From Actinomycetes bacterium (GTDB taxonomy: Bacteria > Actinomycetota > Humimicrobiia > JAHJRV01), in contig JAUWOM010000026.1 in assembly GCA_030612085.1 (NCBI GenBank), positions 1 through 11,667 on the forward strand: a stretch of 11,667 nucleotides of DNA. The letters are read 5' to 3'. The translations under genes and the position numbers were made by a program. Under the pieces are notes generated by a model, which saw only the letters and a program-made list of their open reading frames with translations, had not been told where the DNA came from and did no database searches. Shown in pieces: positions 1-6,892 of this stretch. The stretch's first letter is position 1. Every line of letters starts with the position of its first letter.

Positions 1-56
1 GTTTTATATAACAGTCTTTGATTCTCTTCATCCTCTACTATTAATATCTTTTTCAT
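1..56 (-). CDS. Response regulator, N-terminal fragment (cut by window edge)
   Basis: Only the first 18 codons are present, reading MKKILIVEDEENQRLLYK. This is the typical first beta strand of a CheY-like receiver domain followed by the acidic cluster (E8, D9, E10, E11) that helps bind Mg2+. The phospho-acceptor aspartate, normally near residue 52-55, lies outside the window. The ATG at 56 is preceded by AAAGG (plus positions 64-68) with a 7-nt spacer, which supports this start. It lies 92 nt downstream of the histidine kinase on the same strand, so it is probably that kinase's partner. Whether it is a stand-alone Spo0F-like receiver or carries an output domain cannot be seen; the ENQRLLYK stretch resembles stand-alone receivers, but that is inference. 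Confidence 0.85.
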   Translation of the reverse strand, partial: MKKILIVEDEENQRLLYK

Positions 57-114
57 AATTAATCCTTTTTTATAACTTTTACATATTAAATATTTTTTTA
101 TTTTTAAAATATTT

Positions 115-132
115 GCAATGAAGTCTCATTGC
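115..132. repeat. Perfect 7-bp hairpin between kinase and response regulator genes
   Basis: GCAATGA (115-121) and TCATTGC (126-132) are exact reverse complements separated by a 4-nt loop, AGTC. The hairpin sits just after the kinase stop and before the response-regulator ribosome binding site. In the direction of transcription (minus strand) it is followed by an A-rich tract, not a U-run, so it is not a standard intrinsic terminator. It could be an mRNA-stability or processing stem, or the relic end of a repeat like the one at 6758-6857, which contains TCATTGC. The hairpin is certain; its function is unknown. Confidence 0.5.
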
Positions 133-148
133 TAGAAGTTAGGATAGG

Positions 149-3100
149 TTACAAACCTTTTATCTTCACTGCACTTTTTGGTAAAAATACTGTAAATGTT
201 GTGCCCTCTTCTTCTACACTTTTTAACTCAATTCTTCCATAATGTAGTTCTATAATTCTACTTGAAACAGAAAGACCCAATCCAGTTCCTTTGATTTTGG
301 TAGTAAAAAATAGTACAAACATTTTTTCCTTTATATATGGTGGTATTGCTTTACCTTCATTATTTATCATCACAAAATCTTCATTACCCCTATGTCCTGT
401 TTCAATTTTTATTATCCCCCCAACTGGTGATGCTTCAATTGCATTCTGAAATAAGTTGAAAAATACCTGTTTTAACTGTGATGATGAGCCAAATACAGTT
501 GGAAGAGATTTCATCAATTTTTGTTCTACTTTAATTTCTTTATCTCTACAACTTGTTTTGAGAATATTCATAATATCCAAAATTATTTTATTTAAGTCTA
601 CTAAATCATATTTCAGTTTCTTGGGACTCGCTATATCCAGTACTTCACCTACTATATTTTCTAATCTTTTTACTTCTTTAATAATAATTGATGTATATTC
701 TCTATCTGTTTCATCATCTTTGTGCTTTTTCTGAAGCCTTCTAACAAACCCGCCAATTGAAACAAGTGGATTTCTTATTTCGTGAGCAACTCCAGCTGAA
801 AGTTCACCCAACATTGCTAATTGTTCAGAGTCCTTAACTCTTTTCTCTAACTTCACTATGTCTGTTACATCCTGTATAGATAACACAACTCCAATAACAT
901 TCTTTAGGGAATCCTTAAACGGATAAATACTAATATCTGCAATAACTTCTTCATTGTTTGCTATACAATGAACTTTAGAAAGTTCCTGAGGTTCTCCCTT
1001 TGTAGAAGTCTCTTCAATTATACCCGTTAGGTCAAACTCTTCTATTTTTAAGGGAAGTTTCAAGAGGCTTCTTCCAATAATTTCCTTTTTGGATAAACCG
1101 ATGAAATTTTCAAAACTCGAGTTACAGCTACTTATCATCGTATTTTTATCTATAACAGATATTGCTGATGTTATACTTTCAACTATATTCTCACTATAGT
1201 TCTTTAGCTCCTGCAGTTTTATATTAGCCATCTCCATTGAACTTATACTTTCTTTCAATTTTTTATGCACAGTTGCATTATCAATAGCCAATCCTGCCTG
1301 ATTAGCAAACATAACTAAAAAATTGATATCCTCAACTGTGATGGCTCTTTTATTGAAATGATTATCTACAATAACCACCCCTACTGCTCTATCTCTCGAC
1401 AGAAGAGGAACTATCGCAAAATCCTCCCAGTCCAATAACTCACCTATCTCATTTTCAATGGGAAATTCTTTAATAGCAATCTTTATATTAAAAGGTTTTT
1501 TCTCTAAAAATGTTCTTCCTACTACTTTTTTATCATTAATTGGTATCTTAACTGCTTTAATTCTTTTTGTTAATTCAGTTAAATATTCCTCATCATCCTT
1601 TTTTCTATAAAGTATATCTTTTAAAGATATCTCTTCTTCTGAAACCTGTTGCCATATCTTCCAGGCTTCTTCATAACTTGATGGACCTACTGCGGTTTTC
1701 CCCTCTAAAAATTCAATATTTTCGTCGGGTAGTAAAAGAAATGCTCTATTAAAACCAAAGCCATCACCAAATGTAAGACCAGTTAATATCACTTTCAGAA
1801 CATCATCTAATTCTAATGTTGAACTTGAAGCTCTCATAATCTCATATAGAATTGAGATTTCTCTTAACCTGTCCTGGTTTATTTTAGCCAGATTTTGAGT
1901 ATCTTTGAAAAGTCGAGCATTTTCTATGGATATGGCTGCCTGATTTGCAGATATTGTTAGAAGTTTAACCTCATCATCAGTGAATGTTGGTTCATCTTTA
2001 CTCTTATATACATTTAATACACCTATAACTCTGTCCTGATATTTCATTGGAATTGAAAGTAGTGATTTAATCCCCTCCTCAACCATTGAGGGTATATTAT
2101 AAACTCTATCCACTTTAGTAATATCAGGTATTAAAAGTGATTTACCTTCAGTTATTACCCAATTTGTGCCATCATCTTTTATCTGTTTTGATCTGCTTTC
2201 AATATAATCATCACTGAGTCCTATATATCTAACTGTCTCAAACATCCTTCCAGTTGTATCTATGAGTTTTACAGAGCATTTATCTGCGTGAAGTAATTTT
2301 GCATTAAGATCTAAATAACTATCTAAAACCTTTTCAAAATCTATTGTAGAACTTAATTTATCACTTACTTGAAACAGTAGAGAAAGCTCTTCTACTTTCG
2401 ACTTTAACTCATAATATAGTTGAGCATTATCAATTGCTAAAGCTGCTTTATTTGCCAGAATTATTAAAAGACGTAAATCCTCTTCATCAAAAGTACCTTC
2501 TGGAGAAATTGGAGTTGTAAGTTTATTATAAAGGCTGATAGTTCCTATTACTTCATCTTTGATTAGAAGTGGTGTGCAGATTTCTGTCTTTACCATTGAC
2601 TCGGGTGGATGAATAAATCTTTCATCACCAATAACATCGTTAGTAATGACTGGTTGCCTTTCTTTTGCAACCCAGCCTGCAATTCCTTCTCCTAACTTTA
2701 AATCGGGAATTATTTTGCTCTCATAAGGCATCCCTAAACTAGCTTTTCTTATTAAAATATTGGAATCTAAATCTAAAAGACGAATTATTCCACCTTCACA
2801 TCTCACTATTTCAGAACTTATCTTAAGAATTAAATCTAAAAGTTCTTGAAGTTCCATAGTTGATGATAAGGCAGTGGATATCTCCTCAATCGTTGAGAGT
2901 TCTTTCACCCTGCGGAGAGCTCTATTATAAATTTGAGCATCACTTATAGCTCCAGAAATATAACTTGATATTGTTTGAAGTATTTTAACTTCTTTGTCAG
3001 TAAAATGGTGTAGTTTTATTGTATTAACGTTCATTATACCTATTAGCTTATCAAAGCTTATAAGAGGTATAGATAGATGAGAGGTAAATATCTCCTCCTT

Positions 3101-3466
3101 TGTCTCAGGAAAATATTTATATTTAGGATGCTTTTTAACTTCTGGTATCATCAGTGGTTTTCTTATTTCTGCACATGTCCCGGTTACTCCTTCACCTATA
3201 TCTAATTTAACTTTTCCAATTGAATTAGGGTCAAGACCATCAGTTGCTTCTAAAATCAGTTTTTCTGTTGGCTCATTGTATAGAAATATAGAGCAAACAT
3301 CCACTTTAAGCAGCCTTTTTGTCAGCTTTACAATCTGCTCAAGTCTTTTATTTAAGTCTAACCTGGATGTCGCAATCTGACCTATCTGGCTTAAGGCATA
3401 AATGTATTCATCCTCTATAGGAATTTCTTTTAACTTTTTAGAATTATCCTGCATAAAATCCACCAT
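149..3466 (-). CDS. Cytosolic sensor histidine kinase, GAF(x4)-PAS-HisKA-HATPase
   Basis: A 1105-residue protein with no signal peptide or membrane segment, so a soluble sensor. Four GAF-like repeats lie at about 25-180, 190-350, 360-520 and 535-735, joined by helical linkers ending in patterns such as NQAAISIENARLF. The fourth is longer and less typical. A PAS domain follows (about 755-875), then a HisKA dimerisation domain with the H-box AGVAHEIRNP (predicted phospho-histidine H895) and a HATPase_c domain. The N-box is NLFQNAIEA (N1008), and the FFTTKIKGTGLGLS G2 region is intact. The G1 box reads INNEGKAIP, with Asn where DxGxG usually has Asp, a variant tolerated in some active kinases. 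The coding region begins 3 nt after the glgA stop and precedes a response regulator. No Shine-Dalgarno precedes ATG 3466; the in-frame ATG at 3454 has GGTGGA 5-6 nt upstream and may be the real start. The ligand is unknown. Confidence 0.93.
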   Translation of the reverse strand: MVDFMQDNSKKLKEIPIEDEYIYALSQIGQIATSRLDLNKRLEQIVKLTKRLLKVDVCSIFLYNEPTEKLILEATDGLDPNSIGKVKLDIGEGVTGTCAEIRKPLMIPEVKKHPKYKYFPETKEEIFTSHLSIPLISFDKLIGIMNVNTIKLHHFTDKEVKILQTISSYISGAISDAQIYNRALRRVKELSTIEEISTALSSTMELQELLDLILKISSEIVRCEGGIIRLLDLDSNILIRKASLGMPYESKIIPDLKLGEGIAGWVAKERQPVITNDVIGDERFIHPPESMVKTEICTPLLIKDEVIGTISLYNKLTTPISPEGTFDEEDLRLLIILANKAALAIDNAQLYYELKSKVEELSLLFQVSDKLSSTIDFEKVLDSYLDLNAKLLHADKCSVKLIDTTGRMFETVRYIGLSDDYIESRSKQIKDDGTNWVITEGKSLLIPDITKVDRVYNIPSMVEEGIKSLLSIPMKYQDRVIGVLNVYKSKDEPTFTDDEVKLLTISANQAAISIENARLFKDTQNLAKINQDRLREISILYEIMRASSSTLELDDVLKVILTGLTFGDGFGFNRAFLLLPDENIEFLEGKTAVGPSSYEEAWKIWQQVSEEEISLKDILYRKKDDEEYLTELTKRIKAVKIPINDKKVVGRTFLEKKPFNIKIAIKEFPIENEIGELLDWEDFAIVPLLSRDRAVGVVIVDNHFNKRAITVEDINFLVMFANQAGLAIDNATVHKKLKESISSMEMANIKLQELKNYSENIVESITSAISVIDKNTMISSCNSSFENFIGLSKKEIIGRSLLKLPLKIEEFDLTGIIEETSTKGEPQELSKVHCIANNEEVIADISIYPFKDSLKNVIGVVLSIQDVTDIVKLEKRVKDSEQLAMLGELSAGVAHEIRNPLVSIGGFVRRLQKKHKDDETDREYTSIIIKEVKRLENIVGEVLDIASPKKLKYDLVDLNKIILDIMNILKTSCRDKEIKVEQKLMKSLPTVFGSSSQLKQVFFNLFQNAIEASPVGGIIKIETGHRGNEDFVMINNEGKAIPPYIKEKMFVLFFTTKIKGTGLGLSVSSRIIELHYGRIELKSVEEEGTTFTVFLPKSAVKIKGL

Positions 3467-3469
3467 AAA

Positions 3470-4933
3470 TTATTTTGATGATATTGCTTCATTATATAGT
3501 TTAACATATTCTTTAGCTGAATTATCCCATGAAAAATCCTGTTCCATCGCCCTTCTTACAATTCTATCCCACCTCTTTTTATCTTTAAACACACCAATTG
3601 CTCTTTTAGTTGCTGAAAGCATATCTTTTGAACTCGCTTCTTTAAAAACAAATCCAGTACCTCTTCCAATGTGTTTATCACAGTTAATTACCGTATCCGC
3701 TAATCCTCCAGTTTTTCTAACAATTGGTATTGTTCCATACTTTAAGCTAATCATCTGTCCTAATCCGCAGGGTTCAAATCTTGAAGGCATTAAAAACATG
3801 TCACAACCTGCATAAATTTTGCGTGCTAATTTTGAATCAAACTTTAAATTTACCTTAAAATTTTCCTTAAATTTATATGACATTTTTTCAAAAACTTTGT
3901 GATAGTAAGCGTTTCCAGTTCCCAATATTATTAAATTTGCTCCCAAATTTATAATCTTTTCCATAGCTTTCTCAACCAGATCCAATCCCTTCTGGTCAGC
4001 TAATCTTGATATGATTCCAATAAGTGGCGCTTGCATACTTAATCGAGAACTTTTTAAACCCTGCTCAATCAAAAGGGCTTTTTTACATTTTATTTTTCCT
4101 TTCAGATTCTTATTGGAATATCTTTTCTTAATAGACCTATCAGTCTCTGGATTCCATTGTGTATAATCTATCCCATTTATGATTCCAAATAGATCCTTTT
4201 CTCTAGTTCTCAACACTCCGTCTAAACCACAACCATATTCTGGTGTAAGAATTTCTTTGCTATAGGTTGGACTTACCGTATTTATCTTTTCAGAAAATAT
4301 TATCCCACCCTTCATGAAATTTAATTTTCCCCAATACTCCATTTTATCTATCGAATATAAATTTTTATCAAGACCAACTTCATCTAATAAATCACGTGAA
4401 AAAATCCCCTGATAGGCTAAATTGTGAATTGTAAAAATTGTAGCAATTCTATTATAAAGAGGATTGTCTTTAAATTCCGTTTTTAGTAAAACAGGAACCA
4501 AAGCCGTATGAAAATCATTACAATGAATAACATTTGGAAACCATTCTAATTTTCTTAACATCATTAGAATAGCTCTTGGAAAAAAGGTAAATCTATGAGC
4601 ATTATCAGGATAGTCACCCTCTTTAGTTCCATAAATCTGGTCCCTATAAAAATACTGATTATTTTCAATAAAATAAATTGGAACTCCCTGGCTCATTATC
4701 CCTTCATATATCTTTGCTTCCATAATGCCAGAATTTCCCATATAAATTTTTAACAGATCATCTACTTTTTCTAAACCAACTATTTTATCTTCTACTTCTT
4801 TATATTTTGGCATCACAACTCTTACATCATGACCTAACTTTGATAATGCGAATGGGAGACTACCTACTACATCAGCTAATCCTCCCACCTTTGCATAAGG
4901 ATATACTTCTGATGACACTAAAAGTATTTTCAC
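3470..4933 (-). CDS. glgA: Glycogen (starch) synthase, GT5 family
   Basis: A 487-residue protein of usual bacterial GlgA length. It transfers glucose from ADP-glucose (or another NDP-glucose) to the non-reducing end of an alpha-1,4-glucan in the cytosol. The N-terminal KVGGLADV motif (K15-V22) is the family's nucleotide-sugar binding signature. HCNDFHTALVPVLL (137-150) matches the GT5 HDWHT region. ISRLADQKGLD (308-318) supplies the catalytic Arg and Lys (R310, K315). SRFEPCGLGQM (384-394) gives the conserved E387, followed by YGTIPIVRKTGGLADTV. All main GT5 residues are intact. The start is GTG at 4933, with AGAGGT seven nt upstream. The gene lies 39 nt after a GH57 glucan hydrolase gene and 3 nt before the histidine kinase, so it is almost surely in the same operon. 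No glgC or glgB is in the window, so the donor supply and branching enzymes must be encoded elsewhere. Confidence 0.96.
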   Translation of the reverse strand: MKILLVSSEVYPYAKVGGLADVVGSLPFALSKLGHDVRVVMPKYKEVEDKIVGLEKVDDLLKIYMGNSGIMEAKIYEGIMSQGVPIYFIENNQYFYRDQIYGTKEGDYPDNAHRFTFFPRAILMMLRKLEWFPNVIHCNDFHTALVPVLLKTEFKDNPLYNRIATIFTIHNLAYQGIFSRDLLDEVGLDKNLYSIDKMEYWGKLNFMKGGIIFSEKINTVSPTYSKEILTPEYGCGLDGVLRTREKDLFGIINGIDYTQWNPETDRSIKKRYSNKNLKGKIKCKKALLIEQGLKSSRLSMQAPLIGIISRLADQKGLDLVEKAMEKIINLGANLIILGTGNAYYHKVFEKMSYKFKENFKVNLKFDSKLARKIYAGCDMFLMPSRFEPCGLGQMISLKYGTIPIVRKTGGLADTVINCDKHIGRGTGFVFKEASSKDMLSATKRAIGVFKDKKRWDRIVRRAMEQDFSWDNSAKEYVKLYNEAISSK

Positions 4934-4972
4934 TCTTGTACCTCTATTAATTTAAATGACAAAATAAATTAA

Positions 4973-6724
4973 TTATACAATTTTTATTGGTGATTTAAGA
5001 TTTTCTGGTGGTGAAATTTCTAAAATTTCATAAATTTTAAATAAGTGTTCTCTAAATTCTTGTTCCCATAATTCATCCATTCCAGATTTTTCATTATCAC
5101 CTAACCACCAGAACCAATCACTTCCCTCGGCAATATATATTTCCCTTAAAATCTTTTCTCTTTTTTCCCCATCAATCCCAGAGTTTATATATTTTTCCAC
5201 ATCAACCCTGGCTTGATAAAGACAATCCCAGGCTTGATTCTGTCCCTCTCCTCCTATCCAGTTTGAGAAATCTCCCCTCACCCATGATCCAGGTTTTATG
5301 TTATAAAGTCTATCTGTTGGTGGATATTTGCTTAAATAATCAGTCACACCAACTAACTTAAACAGATTACTTTCATTCAATTTTTTATATAGATTAGACA
5401 AGAACTCAATTCCATTTTTTTCGTAATACTCCCAACAGTTCTCTCCATCCAAAGCAATGGTTACTAAATAAGGTTTAAAGTCTTGTGAAACTGAAAAATA
5501 TATTCTTTCTAACCTATCTACGAAGTCATTAACTGCATCTTCCCAACTCATGTTGTTATATGCAAATCCTATTAAATCAGATAGAATCTGATCCCTAAAA
5601 ATTATGTTTATAGAATAATTGCCATTTGAATAAACATATGGTTTATAAAGAAGATGAGGGTTTTTTATTAATCTATTATCTTGTAAAGATAAGTCCACAT
5701 TAATACTTTTACTTAAAATATTCTGATCAGCGATTGTCCAAAAAATCCCAGATTCTGCTAAAATCTTTAATGATTCATTCGAAACTGCCATCTCAGGTGA
5801 CCACATTCCATTAGGTTTTGAACCAAATATTGATTTATGAAAATTAAGACCTTTTTCTATTTGCGTTCTTGCATCTTCTAAAAATGTGAAATGGTTATTA
5901 GGAACAATACTTTTTGGATCAGCTTCAATAACCACTTTATTATCTATTAAAAGGGGTAATATTGGATGATAATAAGGAGAACTTATGATTTCAATCCTTT
6001 TTTGCTCCCCCATTTGCTTATATTTTGGAATCATTCTTTTTATAATTTTAAGTTGCTCATTATAAAGGCTTTTCTTCTCTTCCTCACTATAACATTTACC
6101 TTTTTTGACAAGTCTGCTTAAGAAATGATTATTATTTATACACACTGGATCAAACCAGGAAAGATCAAACCATACTTGAAGATCCCTATATTCCTGCTCA
6201 GTTAGTTTGTTTATGATAGATAAAGAACCTTTTAGATTTCTTTTTAAACTTCCTACCTTGAAACTTCTTTTTAAATCTTCTATTTTAATTAAAATCTTTT
6301 TATATTGCTCATAATTCGAAATCCTTTTAATATTGTTGGGCGGACACATCCAATCGAGTATAAACCTTTTTTCCTTTATTGTAAGTTTTGATGCAGGTTT
6401 CAAACTAATATCTAAATATTTATCACTAATTCCTTCGTCAGAAATCAGTTCTATTTGCTTCACTAATGAAGGAACTAAATTAAAAGTCTGTTTTATATTA
6501 GGATAGTTATCTAAAATTGTAACCATGTCCAGATAATCTTTAATTGAATGCAGTCTAACCCATGGAAGAAAGGCGACATTGTTAAGTGAATGCCCCTTAT
6601 TCCCTTGAAGGAAAGCAATGTCACCACCCCCAATACTACTATCACTATTTAAATACCATGGCTGGTGCATATGCCAAATAAAAGCAATATGAAGTGGATA
6701 TTCTGATTTTCTTTTACCCAACAT
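4973..6724 (-). CDS. GH57 glycoside hydrolase, alpha-amylase/amylopullulanase type
   Basis: A 583-residue single-domain GH57 protein without a signal peptide, so probably intracellular. Motif I is HMHQP (18-22), and LPWVRLHSIKDYLDM (53-67) is typical of the amylopullulanase-like branch. SSPYYHPILPLL (248-259) is motif II. GMWSPEMAVS (306-315) carries the predicted nucleophile E311. TIALDGENCWEYY (422-434) carries the predicted acid/base D426. GSWVRGDFSNWIGGEGQNQAW (479-499) and AEGSDWFWWLGD (532-543) are further landmarks of this branch. Expected activity is retaining hydrolysis of alpha-1,4 (possibly also alpha-1,6) glucosidic bonds; the exact specificity cannot be read from sequence. It differs clearly from the neighbouring GH57 glucanotransferase, so the pair is not a recent duplication. 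The ATG at 6724 is preceded by AAGGAT about 8-9 nt upstream. It lies 39 nt upstream of glgA, and its 5' side adjoins a palindromic repeat element. Confidence 0.93.
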   Translation of the reverse strand: MLGKRKSEYPLHIAFIWHMHQPWYLNSDSSIGGGDIAFLQGNKGHSLNNVAFLPWVRLHSIKDYLDMVTILDNYPNIKQTFNLVPSLVKQIELISDEGISDKYLDISLKPASKLTIKEKRFILDWMCPPNNIKRISNYEQYKKILIKIEDLKRSFKVGSLKRNLKGSLSIINKLTEQEYRDLQVWFDLSWFDPVCINNNHFLSRLVKKGKCYSEEEKKSLYNEQLKIIKRMIPKYKQMGEQKRIEIISSPYYHPILPLLIDNKVVIEADPKSIVPNNHFTFLEDARTQIEKGLNFHKSIFGSKPNGMWSPEMAVSNESLKILAESGIFWTIADQNILSKSINVDLSLQDNRLIKNPHLLYKPYVYSNGNYSINIIFRDQILSDLIGFAYNNMSWEDAVNDFVDRLERIYFSVSQDFKPYLVTIALDGENCWEYYEKNGIEFLSNLYKKLNESNLFKLVGVTDYLSKYPPTDRLYNIKPGSWVRGDFSNWIGGEGQNQAWDCLYQARVDVEKYINSGIDGEKREKILREIYIAEGSDWFWWLGDNEKSGMDELWEQEFREHLFKIYEILEISPPENLKSPIKIV

Positions 6725-6757
6725 AAAATAATCCTTCTATACTCCTTACTTTTTAAT

Positions 6758-6857
6758 GAGATTGCTTCGGGACTTTGTCCCTCGCTATGACAAATTAAAT
6801 ATTACTCGGTAAGTTTTGGTTGTCATTGCGAGCCACTGAAGGTGGCGTGGCAATCTC
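6758..6857. repeat. 100-bp MITE-like inverted-repeat element between the two GH57 genes
   Basis: The ends GAGATTGC (6758-6765) and GCAATCTC (6850-6857) are exact reverse complements. A second inner pair, TCGCTATGACA (6782-6792) against TGTCATTGCGA (6821-6831), pairs except at one position. Each half also holds its own hairpin: GGGAC-TTT-GTCCC (6769-6781) and GCCAC-TGAAG-GTGGC (6832-6846). The middle (6793-6820) is AT-rich and unpaired. The wording GTCATTGCGAG...GCAATCTC matches a dispersed palindromic repeat type I recall from many bacterial genomes, usually without a transposase of its own. It has higher GC than its surroundings, which suggests an inserted element. No clear target-site duplication was found. 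Transcribed within the operon, it would fold into a large hairpin that could act on mRNA stability or partly terminate transcription. Confidence 0.8.
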
Positions 6858-6866
6858 TATCGAGAT
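6853..6866. repeat. Small hairpin abutting the palindromic element
   Basis: ATCTC (6853-6857), loop TATC, GAGAT (6862-6866) form a perfect 5-bp stem that reuses the outer end of the 100-bp element and extends just past it. It may mark the junction with a second, truncated copy of the element that began with GAGAT, since such repeats often lie end to end. The pairing is visible; that history is inference. Confidence 0.35.
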
Positions 6867-6892
6867 AAACTGCACAAAGAATCTTATAATTA

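Noticed and set aside
115..132. Intrinsic terminator after the kinase gene
   Set aside because: The stem is perfect, but the downstream minus-strand sequence is A-rich rather than a U-run, and a probable partner gene follows.
456..734. Plus-strand open frame opposite the kinase C-terminal region
   Set aside because: It lies fully antisense to the conserved HisKA/HATPase coding region, has no recognisable domain, and its hydrophobic composition is what the complement of such a gene gives. The frames at 1567-1752, 3402-3815, 8276-8470 and 8472-8687 were rejected on the same grounds.
149..3466. Phytochrome-like photosensor reading of the multi-GAF kinase
   Set aside because: No chromophore-attachment Cys context or PHY domain pattern was recognised; the GAF units look like generic ligand-binding ones.
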